The notes beneath the pieces were generated by a model. It was not told the origin of the DNA. It ran no database searches and saw only the letters and a list, made by a program, of their open reading frames with translations. From the NCBI RefSeq assembly GCF_005870025.1, contig NZ_VATA01000024.1, positions 35,896 through 99,895 of the forward strand: DNA of 64,000 nucleotides, read 5' to 3'. Source of the stretch: Poseidonocella sp. HB161398 (GTDB lineage: Bacteria; Pseudomonadota; Alphaproteobacteria; Rhodobacterales; Rhodobacteraceae). Below are positions 7,863 to 16,309 of the stretch, piece after piece (position 1 is the first letter of the stretch; each line of letters starts with the position of its first letter). Both the position numbers and the translations under genes were made by a program.

Positions 7863-10800
7863 ATGGCAAAGAAAATGCTCATCGATGCCACGCACCCGGA
7901 AGAGACCCGGGTCGTCGTGGTCGACGGCAGCAAAGTCGAGGAATTCGACTTTGAGTCCGAGAACAAGCGCCAGCTGGCTGGCAATATCTACCTGGCAAAG
8001 GTCACGCGCGTAGAGCCGTCGCTCCAGGCTGCCTTCGTCGATTACGGCGGGAACCGTCACGGCTTCCTGGCCTTTTCGGAGATCCACCCGGACTACTACC
8101 AGATCCCGGTGGCCGATCGCGAAGCGCTGATGGCCGAAGAGCGCGCCTATGCGGAATCGCTGAAGGATGACGAGGACGGCGAGGACGGCCAGCGCCGCTC
8201 GCGCCGCCGCACGCGCAAGTCCAAGGACGGCGACGAGGCGAAGCCCGCCCGCAGCCGCTCGCGTTCCAAGGCCAAGGACGCCGCCGAGAAGGCGCCCGAG
8301 GCGCCCCGCGAGACCGGCAAGGACCGCGCCATCCCCGGCATGGACGTGGTCGATCTCGATCCCGAGGACGATCCCCTCCTGTCGCCGGTCGGCGAACAGG
8401 GCGGCATGGCCGTGGTCAGCGCCGAGGAAACTTCCGAAGCGCCGGTCGAGGCCGTCGCGGATGCCGCGGTGAGCTCCGAAGCGCCTGCCGGCGCGGTCGA
8501 GATCCCGATCGCGACCCCGGCCGCCGAGGCTCCGGAAGCCGCGGCCGAGGCGCCGGCCGAGCTTCCCGAACCGGCTGCGGCCGAAGAGGCTGCTCCGGCT
8601 GAGGCAGAGGCAGAGGCCCCGGCAGAGCCGGACGCCGCCGAAGAGGCCCCCGAGGCGGAGACGCCGGCCGGGGAAGAGCCTGCCGCAGAGGCCGAAGAGG
8701 ACGAGAAGCCCGCGGATGACACGCCGCCGAGCTACATGGCTGCGTCCGGCCCGTCGGATTTCGTCGCCTCCCAGGAGGTTTCGGACACCGGCGCGGACGA
8801 GGATGACGGCCAGTCCGAGGTCCCGCTCCACGAGAACGAGCCCGAGGAAGCCGAGCACGACGACACCATCGAGGACGTCGAGACCGACGATATCGAGGAA
8901 GAGGTCGAAGAGGCCCGCCGTCCGCGCTCCAAGCCGCGTCCCCGCCGCTACAAGATCCAGGAAGTCATCAAGGTCCGGCAGATCATGCTGGTCCAGGTGG
9001 TCAAGGAAGAGCGCGGCAACAAGGGCGCTGCGCTGACGACCTACCTGTCGCTGGCCGGGCGCTACTGCGTGCTGATGCCGAACACCGCGCGCGGCGGCGG
9101 GATCTCCCGCAAGATCACCCAGGCGGCTGACCGCAAGAAGCTCAAGCAGATCGCGACCGAGCTGGACGTGCCGGAAGGCGCGGGGCTGATCATCCGCACC
9201 GCGGGCGCCAAGCGCACCAAGTCGGAGATCAAGCGCGACTACGAATACCTGCAGCGGCTCTGGGAGCAGATCCGCCAGCTGGCGCTGAAATCCTTCGCGC
9301 CCGCCAAGATCTACGAGGAAGGCGACCTCATCAAGCGCTCGATCCGCGACCTTTACAACCGCGAGATCGACGAAGTCCTGGTCGAGGGCGAGGCGGGCTA
9401 CCGCAACGCCAAGGACTTCATGAAGATGATCATGCCGTCCCATGCCAAGAACGTGCAGCAGTACACCGATCCGCTGCCGCTCTTCGCCCGCCACCAGGTG
9501 GAAAGCTATCTCGACGGGATGTTCAATCCGGTCGTGCGGCTGAAATCCGGCGGCTACATCGTCATCGGCGTCACCGAGGCGCTGGTCGCCATCGACGTGA
9601 ACTCCGGCAAGGCGACGAAGGAAGGCTCGATCGAGCAGACCGCGCTGAACACCAACCTCGAAGCTGCCGAGGAAGTGGCGCGCCAGCTGCGCCTGCGCGA
9701 TCTGGCGGGCCTGATCGTCATCGACTTCATCGACATGGAAGAGCGCAAGAACAACGCCGCCGTCGAGAAGCGCTTCAAGGAGAAGCTGAAGACCGACCGC
9801 GCGCGCATCCAGGTCGGCCGCATCTCGGGCTTCGGCCTTCTGGAGATGTCGCGCCAGCGCCTGCGCCCCGGCATGATCGAGGCGACGACCCAGCCCTGCC
9901 ACCACTGCCACGGCACCGGCCTGATCCGTTCGGATGACAGCCTGGCGCTGTCGATCCTGCGCCAGATCGAGGAAGAGGGCGTGCGCCGCCGCTCCCGCGA
10001 GGTGCTGGTGAAATGCCCGGTCGGCATCGCCAACTACCTGATGAACAACAAGCGGCTCCATATCGCCAATATCGAGATGCGCTACGGCCTCTCGGTGCGG
10101 GTGGAATCGGATCCCTCGCTGATCAATCCGGACTTCACGGTGGAGCGGTTCAAGACCGCGACCCGCGCCGTGCCCGTGCCGTCCGCGCCGGTGATCTCCG
10201 TCGACACCTCCGATCTGCCGGAGATCGACGAGGAGGAGCTGCTGGAAGCGGATCTGGCCGAGGAGCAGGAGCAGGAGGTTGCTGCTGCGCCCGAGAAGGA
10301 GGCCGCTGCCGAGGACGACCAGCCGAAGCGCCGCCGCCGCCGCCGCCGCCGCCGGAAGGGCGGTCCGAACGAGGATGGCAGCGCCGAGAGCGACAGCCAG
10401 TCCTATGACGGCGACGAGGACGACGACAGCGCCGAGGACGGCCAGGACGACGAGGCCTCCGGCTCGGATGACGAGACCGAAGGCAGCGACGACCAGCCGA
10501 AGCGCCGCCGCCGCCGCCGTGGCGGCCGTGGCCGCCGCCGGCCGGGTGGCGAGGACGGGTCCGAGTCCGATGGCGAGGGCGAAAACGGCGAGGACGACGA
10601 AGCGCCCGCTGCTGCAGTGACGGCCGCCCCGGCCGAGTCGGCAGAGCCCGCGACGGAGACGGCCGTGTCGGACGCTCCGGCCGAGCCGGTCGCAGACGCG
10701 CCTGCGGAGCCTGTTGCAGAGCCTGTCGCCGAAGCGCCTGCCGAGGCGGAGCCCCGGCCCGAGCCGGTCGCGGAAGCTGCGGCAGAGCCGGAAGCGGAGG

Positions 10801-11081
10801 TCTCTGCCGAGCCCGTCGCCGAGACGGCGCCGGAGCCCGAAGCCGAAGCCCCGGCCGAACCGGTCGCGGAAACTCCGGCAGAGCCTGAACCGGCGGCACC
10901 GGAAGCGGCGGAAGAGCCCGCCGCGCCCGAGCCGGAGCCCGCTCCCGAGGCCCCGGCCGAGCCCGAACCGCAAGTGGCGGAGACCCCCGCCGCCCCGGCG
11001 CCGGAACCCGAGCCCGAGCTGGAAACGGCGTCGGCCGAACCGGCCAAGCCGAAGCGCCGCGGCTGGTGGTCGGTCGACTGA
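7863..11081 (+). CDS. rne: ribonuclease E, with split S1 domain and repetitive acidic/Arg-rich tails
   Basis: 1072 residues from ATG 7863 (MAKKMLIDATHPEETRVVVV). This endoribonuclease is the scaffold of mRNA decay and rRNA processing. The S1 RNA-binding domain begins at ~36 (YLAKVTRVEPSLQAAFVDYG), is broken by a ~275-residue Ala/Glu/Pro/Asp-rich insertion (~85-360), and resumes at YKIQEVIKVRQIMLVQVVKE. The DNase I-like catalytic domain carries Asp578 (AIDVNSG) and Asp621 (VIDFIDME), spaced 43 residues apart as in E. coli D303/D346. The zinc-link is CHHC (Cys679/Cys682). The C-terminal ~270 residues are disordered. Two near-repeats each start DDQPKRRRRRR (about 822 and 879) and probably bind RNA, followed by many PAEPVAE-like repeats. 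A perfect terminator follows 28 bp downstream. Confidence 0.97.
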   Translation: MAKKMLIDATHPEETRVVVVDGSKVEEFDFESENKRQLAGNIYLAKVTRVEPSLQAAFVDYGGNRHGFLAFSEIHPDYYQIPVADREALMAEERAYAESLKDDEDGEDGQRRSRRRTRKSKDGDEAKPARSRSRSKAKDAAEKAPEAPRETGKDRAIPGMDVVDLDPEDDPLLSPVGEQGGMAVVSAEETSEAPVEAVADAAVSSEAPAGAVEIPIATPAAEAPEAAAEAPAELPEPAAAEEAAPAEAEAEAPAEPDAAEEAPEAETPAGEEPAAEAEEDEKPADDTPPSYMAASGPSDFVASQEVSDTGADEDDGQSEVPLHENEPEEAEHDDTIEDVETDDIEEEVEEARRPRSKPRPRRYKIQEVIKVRQIMLVQVVKEERGNKGAALTTYLSLAGRYCVLMPNTARGGGISRKITQAADRKKLKQIATELDVPEGAGLIIRTAGAKRTKSEIKRDYEYLQRLWEQIRQLALKSFAPAKIYEEGDLIKRSIRDLYNREIDEVLVEGEAGYRNAKDFMKMIMPSHAKNVQQYTDPLPLFARHQVESYLDGMFNPVVRLKSGGYIVIGVTEALVAIDVNSGKATKEGSIEQTALNTNLEAAEEVARQLRLRDLAGLIVIDFIDMEERKNNAAVEKRFKEKLKTDRARIQVGRISGFGLLEMSRQRLRPGMIEATTQPCHHCHGTGLIRSDDSLALSILRQIEEEGVRRRSREVLVKCPVGIANYLMNNKRLHIANIEMRYGLSVRVESDPSLINPDFTVERFKTATRAVPVPSAPVISVDTSDLPEIDEEELLEADLAEEQEQEVAAAPEKEAAAEDDQPKRRRRRRRRRKGGPNEDGSAESDSQSYDGDEDDDSAEDGQDDEASGSDDETEGSDDQPKRRRRRRGGRGRRRPGGEDGSESDGEGENGEDDEAPAAAVTAAPAESAEPATETAVSDAPAEPVADAPAEPVAEPVAEAPAEAEPRPEPVAEAAAEPEAEVSAEPVAETAPEPEAEAPAEPVAETPAEPEPAAPEAAEEPAAPEPEPAPEAPAEPEPQVAETPAAPAPEPEPELETASAEPAKPKRRGWWSVD

Positions 11082-11109
11082 CCTGACCTGACCGGACGAA
11101 CAGCATGAC

Positions 11110-11141
11110 AAGGGCCGCAGCGGAGCACCGCTGCGGCCCTT
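11110..11141 (+). terminator. Rho-independent-type terminator of rne
   Basis: A perfect 14-bp inverted repeat (11110-11123 with 11128-11141) with a 4-nt AGCA loop starts 28 bp after the rne stop. The stem ends in AA/TT, and only a short T stretch follows. Confidence 0.85.
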
Positions 11142-11482
11142 CGCGTTCCGGCTGCGGCGCCACGCATCCCGGCGCCAGGCAGGTGGCATGGCTGTGCGGC
11201 GTGGGTCAGCGCAGGCGGCTCGTTCCCCGCGGCGGCTGTCCGCGTGCCCGCCATGCAGCGCCCATGCCCGCCGGAAGGGCGGCAATCGACCTTGCGCCTC
11301 GGCAAGGGCGCTGCCATCGGCGATCGTCCGGCCCGTCTGCGCAAGCGCGCTGGCCGTTCTCGCCGCCCTCTCCCGATCGCGGAGGTGCATCGATCCAGTG
11401 ACAACCTGCGCATGCCACAAGGGAGAATGTCGCAATGAGCAGGACGATGGACGCCGTATCAAGCGTTGGACGGCGACGCGGA

Positions 11483-11524
11483 GATGAAGGGGACCGTGGC
11501 GCCAGTGGGGCCGCGAAAGTCCCG
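11483..11524 (-). repeat. short dispersed repeat, copy 1
   Basis: On the minus strand it reads CGGGACTTTCGCGGCCCCAC then TGGCGCCACGGTCCCCTTCATC. Conceptually this encodes FRDFRGPTGATVPFI. It shares a ~40-bp core with copies at 11562-11599 and 52540-52582. The core contains GGCGCC-type palindromes. Its origin is unknown to me, and an insertion-sequence end or a small palindromic element are both possible. Confidence 0.6.
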
Positions 11525-11561
11525 GAAACGGCCCTCATGATCGAGATCATCCAGGGCACTT

Positions 11562-11599
11562 GAGAGGGACCGTGGCCCCGGTGGGGCCGCGCAAGCCCG
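11562..11599 (-). repeat. short dispersed repeat, copy 2
   Basis: Same core as copy 1, same orientation, ~79 bp away: minus-strand CGGGCTTGCGCGGCCCCACC followed by GGGGCCACGGTCCCTCTC. Confidence 0.55.
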
Positions 11600-12708
11600 A
11601 TCAAGGACCGTGTCGGAGGCAAGTCGATCATCCGACCTCGCACCTTCCGAGATCGGCAACTGTCCTCCCGTCTCCGATGACGACACTGGCTGCTGCCGGA
11701 TGGCTGGGCCGTGACCCGCCATTCCTTTTGCATCCATCGGTGGGATGATCGGCCTGCCGCGGCGAGGCGTTGTCGCGCAAGTCGTTGCGATCTCTGAAGG
11801 GTTCCATCCCTCGAGGACACGGGCGGGGGGACGATTCCGACCCTTCCCGGGGCCGGGATGCGGTTCATGACGGCGAGGCGGATCGGGATGTCGTCTATCC
11901 TGCCCTCGGGATTTCGTGCCGGGCCTCTTTTGCCGAAACTCCCGACCTAGCGAGAGCCGCTCGGGCAATTCCGGACTTGGCTGGCTGTCCCTTTGCCGAC
12001 GGCAGGTGATCCCCGCCGCGCCGGTGGAGCCACCGCTCGCCAAGGCGATAGCGACCGTTCTCCTGGACGCCGGGCGGAGGGGGGCGCTTGCGCAGGTGCC
12101 ATTCCCCGGCAGTGCGGACCTTGATCTCCGGCCCTGACCCGCTCCGTTCCGCCGCCGACCTCAATGTCGCGCAGAGGGCGCGGCGGTGCGGATTCGGCCC
12201 GAACCGGACGCGCCATGCGGATTGGTCTTCGGCGAAACGTCAGGCCAAATTTCATCCTCAAGCTTGGACGGAGCAGATTGGCGCGGCCCCGGGAGTGCCT
12301 GCGGGCAAGCGCTGTCCGTATCGGCTTGGCTCGGCAGCGCATCTCGGGATCGCACCAGATGCTGGCCGGCCGGTGGTCCGAAAGCGCCATGCTGTCACTT
12401 GACCGGTGCGTCCTGCGGCAGGGCGTGGGAGAGCGCGGCGGCACGCGCCATGACCGGTAGCGCTGATTCCACGGGAAGATCTCTTTCTCAGCTGATATGC
12501 GACTTCGCTTGGCAGGGCGCTACCTGACAGCCCGTCGGCCTCTTAGCGCCGCGTGTGCCGGTTCCGCGGCTGCCCGGAGAGGGGCGGGACCGGGCGGCGC
12601 CCTGCAAGCTGGTTGGAATAGGTCCGCGCGGCGGGATGGCCGTCCGAGGCCGAGGCAGGCACCGGCCGATGGCGGCCCTCGGGGTCCGGCATCCGGGGCA
12701 GCGACCGC

Positions 12709-12960
12709 TCAGGCCGCGGGCGGCCCCTTGCGCAGGAGAAGCCGAAGGCCCTCCGCGGTCTCTTCACCCGACAGGAACTCGTGCCCCGCCTGGGCGCAGA
12801 AATGCGGCAGGTCGATGGCCGCCATCGGGTCGTCGGCGAGAAGGCACAGAACCTGGCCGGGCGCCAGCGCCTCCAGCCGCTTGCGCGCGCGCAGGACCGG
12901 CAGCGGGCAGCGCAGTCCCAGGGCGTCCACGGTGAGATCGGGCGGGGGCAGCTTGCTCAT
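12709..12960 (-). CDS. TusA/SirA-family sulfur carrier protein
   Basis: 83 residues. The fold signature is DALGLRCPLPVLRARKRL with the persulfide-carrying Cys18 in the CPxP motif, followed by the family's LADDPMAAIDLPHFCAQAGH. TusA-like proteins relay sulfur for tRNA thiolation, molybdenum cofactor or dissimilatory sulfur metabolism. The specific acceptor cannot be told here. It is transcribed divergently from ccdA over a ~90-bp gap. That pairing could reflect a shared thiol/redox theme, but this is only an inference. Confidence 0.9.
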   Translation of the reverse strand: MSKLPPPDLTVDALGLRCPLPVLRARKRLEALAPGQVLCLLADDPMAAIDLPHFCAQAGHEFLSGEETAEGLRLLLRKGPPAA

Positions 12961-13052
12961 GCCCCTGCGCTAGCGCCCCGTGTTTCGGAATTCCACATGA
13001 ATGTGACGCCGCGCTCCGTGACCTTTTCGCGATTTCCCCCTAGACCTGTCGC

Positions 13053-13796
13053 ATGTTCGGAATCGAGATCATCGACGCGGCGCTGCTGCCTGCCATTTTC
13101 GCCTCGGCCATCGCCGGCATGGTGTCCTTCCTGTCGCCCTGCGTGCTGCCGATCGTGCCGCCCTACCTGGCCTACATGTCCGGTGTCTCGGTCGGCGAGT
13201 TCGGCCAGGCGCGCGGGCGGGTGATCCTGGCGGCGCTGTTCTTCGTGCTGGGGCTCTCGACGGTCTTCCTCTTCCTCGGCTTCACCGCCTCGGCCTTCGG
13301 CGCCTTCTTCCTGCAGAACCAGCAGATCTTCTCGACCATCGCCGGGATCATCGTCATGGTCTTCGGCCTGCATTTCCTCGGCATCCTGCGGATGCCCTTC
13401 CTCAACCGCGAATTCCGGGTCGAGGCGGGGGACCGCGGCGGCTCGGCGCTTGGCGCCTATGCGCTGGGGCTGGCCTTCGCCTTCGGCTGGACGCCCTGCA
13501 TCGGGCCGCAGCTCGGCGCGATCCTGTCGCTGGCGGCCTCCGAGGCCTCGATCTCGCGCGGGACGATCCTGCTCGGGGTCTATGCGCTGGGGCTCGGCAT
13601 CCCGTTCCTGCTGGTCGCGGCCTTCCTGGGCCCGCAGAGCGGCGTTCTGACCTGGATGAAACGGCACATGGAGCAGATCGAGCGGGTCATGGGCCTGCTC
13701 CTCTGGACGGTCGGGCTGATGATGCTCACGGGGCAGTTCAGCGCCTTCTCCTTCTGGCTTCTCGAGACCTTCCCGGGCCTCGCGCTCCTGGGCTAG
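13053..13796 (+). CDS. ccdA: cytochrome c biogenesis protein CcdA (thiol-disulfide transporter)
   Basis: 247 residues with about six transmembrane helices. The two redox cysteines lie in SPCVLPIVPPYLAY (Cys30) and GWTPCIGPQLGA (Cys149), the hallmark of the CcdA/DsbD membrane domain. The protein passes electrons from cytoplasmic thioredoxin across the inner membrane to periplasmic apocytochrome c partners such as CcmG. Length is typical of the short CcdA form. No good ribosome site precedes ATG 13053, but no better start is available. The next gene begins 3 bp after its stop, so they are probably co-transcribed. Confidence 0.95.
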   Translation: MFGIEIIDAALLPAIFASAIAGMVSFLSPCVLPIVPPYLAYMSGVSVGEFGQARGRVILAALFFVLGLSTVFLFLGFTASAFGAFFLQNQQIFSTIAGIIVMVFGLHFLGILRMPFLNREFRVEAGDRGGSALGAYALGLAFAFGWTPCIGPQLGAILSLAASEASISRGTILLGVYALGLGIPFLLVAAFLGPQSGVLTWMKRHMEQIERVMGLLLWTVGLMMLTGQFSAFSFWLLETFPGLALLG

Positions 13797-13799
13797 CGC

Positions 13800-14930
13800 A
13801 TGGCCCGCGGGCGGGTCCGGCGCCGGCTGGTTTTCTTCCTGCCGGGATTCGATCCGAACCCGCCCAGGCGCTACCGCGAGCTCTTCCGCCGCGAGGCGCC
13901 GCGCCAGGCGGCGATCGCGGGCTATGCCCTGGAGATGCTGCCGGGTGCCGGCCCTGACCGCTGGCAGGCGCGCTTCGCGGAGGACGGCGCGGCGACCCTG
14001 ACCGAATTCCGCCTGCTCGACTGGTCCGATCTGGTGCGTCCGGAAATGGCCACCGGCTGGCGCGTGCTGGCGGGACGCAGCCTGCGGATCCTCCGCGCCT
14101 ATCTGGGCAGCGGCACGGCCGGGCGGCTGTGGCGGCTGCGGCGGGGGCCGGTCCTCGCCTGCCTCTGGCCGATCGCCGTGCTGATGCTCAGGGCGCTCCT
14201 GCTGGCGCTTTTCGCGGCGGCGGCCTGCCGGATCCTCGGCCTCTGGACCGGGCTGGCGCTTTCCGCGCTGGCGATCTGGGCCGAGGCGCGGCTTTTCGCG
14301 CGGGCCGACCGGCGGCTCTATGTCTCCTACCTCCTGGCCGACATCCATTACTGGTGCCGGGATGGCGGGGCGATGGACCCGCAGCTGTCCGCCCGGCTCG
14401 ACGGTTTCGCCGCGGAGATCGCGGCCGCGGAAGGCGAGGCCGACGAGATGCTGCTGATCGGCCATTCCTCCGGCGCGGGGCTGGCGGTCTCGCTGGCGGC
14501 GCGGCTGCCGCGGGCGGCGCGCCCGGCGCTCCTGACGCTCGGCCAGTCTGTGCCGATGGTCGCGCTCCTGCCGGGGGCGGAGGAGCTGCGGCGGGATCTG
14601 GCGGAGGTTGCGGCGGGCGGCACGCCCTGGGTCGATGTCACCGCGCCGGGCGATCCCTGCTGCTTCGCGCTCTGCGATCCGGCGGCGACGGAGGGGGCAG
14701 GGCCCGGTCCGCTGATCCTTTCGGCCGCCTATTCGCGGAGCCTCTCGGCGGCTACGCTGAAGGCCATGAGGCTCCGTTTCTTCCGCCGCCACCACCAGTA
14801 TCTCTGCGCCTTCGACGATCCTTCGGGCTTCGACTATTTCCGCACGGCCTGCGGGCCGCAGACCTTGGCAGAGACCTTCGCGGGTCGCGGGAACTCGCCG
14901 GGGCGGCGCGGCGCGGAGGCGGGCGGGTGA
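13800..14930 (+). CDS. unknown protein with alpha/beta-hydrolase-like motif and membrane segment
   Basis: 376 residues, not recognised as a named family. Near the N-terminus VFFLPGFDPNPP resembles the oxyanion-loop start of an alpha/beta hydrolase. A hydrophobic double segment (about 115-165) probably inserts in the membrane. LLIGHSSGAGLAV (about 220) gives a G-x-S-x-G-like nucleophile elbow (GHSSG). A possible catalytic His is in RRHHQYL near 330. It is sandwiched between ccdA (3-bp gap) and a cytochrome P450 whose GTG overlaps its stop, so the hydrolase and P450 may act on one substrate. That is inference from coupling alone. Substrate unknown. Confidence 0.6.
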   Translation: MARGRVRRRLVFFLPGFDPNPPRRYRELFRREAPRQAAIAGYALEMLPGAGPDRWQARFAEDGAATLTEFRLLDWSDLVRPEMATGWRVLAGRSLRILRAYLGSGTAGRLWRLRRGPVLACLWPIAVLMLRALLLALFAAAACRILGLWTGLALSALAIWAEARLFARADRRLYVSYLLADIHYWCRDGGAMDPQLSARLDGFAAEIAAAEGEADEMLLIGHSSGAGLAVSLAARLPRAARPALLTLGQSVPMVALLPGAEELRRDLAEVAAGGTPWVDVTAPGDPCCFALCDPAATEGAGPGPLILSAAYSRSLSAATLKAMRLRFFRRHHQYLCAFDDPSGFDYFRTACGPQTLAETFAGRGNSPGRRGAEAGG

Positions 14931-16309
14931 CCGGGCTGCCGCCGAAGCCCGACGGGCGGGGCGGGCGGATCGGCGCGCTGCGCTTCCTGCGGCTCCTGCG
15001 CCGCGACATCCTCTCGGCCCAGTCGCCGCGGCTCTACCGTGCCAAGATGGCCGAATTCCGCACGCCCTTCTTCCGCTCCTATGTGATCAACGACCCGGGG
15101 CTGATCCGCACCGTGCTGCAGGAGCGGCCCGGCGACTTCCCGAAATCACCGCACCTGGCCGGGGCGCTGGGGCCGCTCCTGGGCAACGGGCTGTTCCTGT
15201 CCGAGGGGGCCGACTGGGCGCGGCAGGCGCGGATGGTGGCGCCCCTGCTGGAGATCGAGCCCCGCCGCGCGCTGCCGCATCTCCACTGGGCGGGGCAGGC
15301 GGCGCTGGCGCGGCTGGAGGCGCGTGCCGACCGGGCCGCGCCGGTGGCGCTCGAAGGCTTCGCCCGCCACCTGACCGCGGATGTGATGTTCCGGCTGATG
15401 TTCTCCCGCCCCGTGGCCGGTGAGGAGGCGCGGCAGCTGCTCGCGGTCTTCGACGCCTACCAGGCGAGCGCGCCGCTGGTGTCGCTGGCAGCGGTCTTTC
15501 CCGGGCTGCGCGGGCGCTGGCCGGCGGTGAAGCCCGCCACGCGGGCGGCGGCGCGCGAGCTGCGCAAGATGGTGGCCCGGCTGGTGGCGCGCCATCGCGC
15601 CGCCTGGGTGAAGGGGCAGCCGCCGGGCGATCTGGTCGGGCGCTTCCTCGCCGCAACCGATCCGGAGACCGGGCAGCCGATGGAGAAGGTGGAACTGGTC
15701 GACCAGGCGGTGACGCTGCTTCTTGCGGGGCACGAGACCTCGGCCGCGGCGCTGTCCTGGGTGCTCTACCTGCTGGCGCTGCACCCGGCGGAGCAGGCGG
15801 CGATCGCCGAGGAGGCCGAGGCGGCGCTCTCGGCCGGGCCGGTGGACCATGCGGTTCTGTCGCGGCTCGAACGGGCGCGGGCGGTGGCGCGCGAGGGGCT
15901 GCGGCTCTATCCGCCGCTGCCGATGCTGCTGCGCCAGACGGCGCAGCCCGAGCAGTTCCGCGGACGGGCGATTCCGCAGGGGGCGCAGATCGTGCTGTCG
16001 CCCTGGCATCTGCAGCGGCACGAGGCGCATTGGCCCGATCCGGACGCCTTCCGTCCCGGGCGCTGGCGCGATCCCGCCCAGGCGGCGGCGCGGCGGGATG
16101 CCTGGATGCCCTTCGGCGCGGGGCCGCGCGCCTGTCCCGGCGCCGGGCTCGCTATGGCGGAGCTGGTGCTGCTGACGGCGATGATCTGCCGCGACTGGGT
16201 GCTGCGCCCGGCAGGCCCCGCGCCGCGGCCGATGGCGCGGCTGACCCTGCGCGGCCAGCCGCCCTTGATGGCGGTGGTTACGCCCCGCCGCCGAAGTGAC
16301 GGGACATGA
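14927..16309 (+). CDS. cytochrome P450
   Basis: 460 residues from GTG 14927, overlapping the previous stop as GTGA. The I-helix oxygen-activation motif is AGHETSAA (Glu270-Thr271). The K-helix ExxR is E323-G-L-R326 in REGLRLYPP. The heme-ligand loop is FGAGPRACPGAGLAMAE with axial Cys403. It lacks a membrane anchor, as usual for bacterial P450s, so it needs separate ferredoxin or flavodoxin partners, and none is encoded nearby. The substrate is unknown. Large aliphatic-substrate P450s of this type often hydroxylate fatty acids or terpenoids. The last 32 bp overlap the convergent glycosyltransferase gene. Confidence 0.93.
   Translation: MTGLPPKPDGRGGRIGALRFLRLLRRDILSAQSPRLYRAKMAEFRTPFFRSYVINDPGLIRTVLQERPGDFPKSPHLAGALGPLLGNGLFLSEGADWARQARMVAPLLEIEPRRALPHLHWAGQAALARLEARADRAAPVALEGFARHLTADVMFRLMFSRPVAGEEARQLLAVFDAYQASAPLVSLAAVFPGLRGRWPAVKPATRAAARELRKMVARLVARHRAAWVKGQPPGDLVGRFLAATDPETGQPMEKVELVDQAVTLLLAGHETSAAALSWVLYLLALHPAEQAAIAEEAEAALSAGPVDHAVLSRLERARAVAREGLRLYPPLPMLLRQTAQPEQFRGRAIPQGAQIVLSPWHLQRHEAHWPDPDAFRPGRWRDPAQAAARRDAWMPFGAGPRACPGAGLAMAELVLLTAMICRDWVLRPAGPAPRPMARLTLRGQPPLMAVVTPRRRSDGT

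Larger units (their letters stand above)
11142..12708. other. 1.6-kb gene-poor stretch
   Basis: No frame on either strand resembles a known family or shows the local codon pattern. Open frames up to ~220 codons exist but lack ribosome sites and read as low-complexity Arg/Pro/Ala. Two copies of a short repeat lie at 11483-11599. The rest may be decayed insertion-sequence DNA like the region at 50-53 kb, but I could not recognise a transposase. Confidence 0.5.

Noticed and set aside
8420..8720. Ala/Glu/Pro-rich codon repeats in rne as a tandem DNA repeat
   Set aside because: Explained by low-complexity protein sequence. No exact long DNA unit is repeated.
7362..11462. 1366-codon minus-strand frame antisense to rne
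   Set aside because: It mirrors the repetitive RNase E insertion. It has no ribosome site or recognisable domain.
11206..12043. Possible minus-strand genes in the gene-poor stretch
   Set aside because: No ribosome sites, no homologous motifs apart from the short repeat, and overlapping alternatives in all frames. Treated as non-coding.
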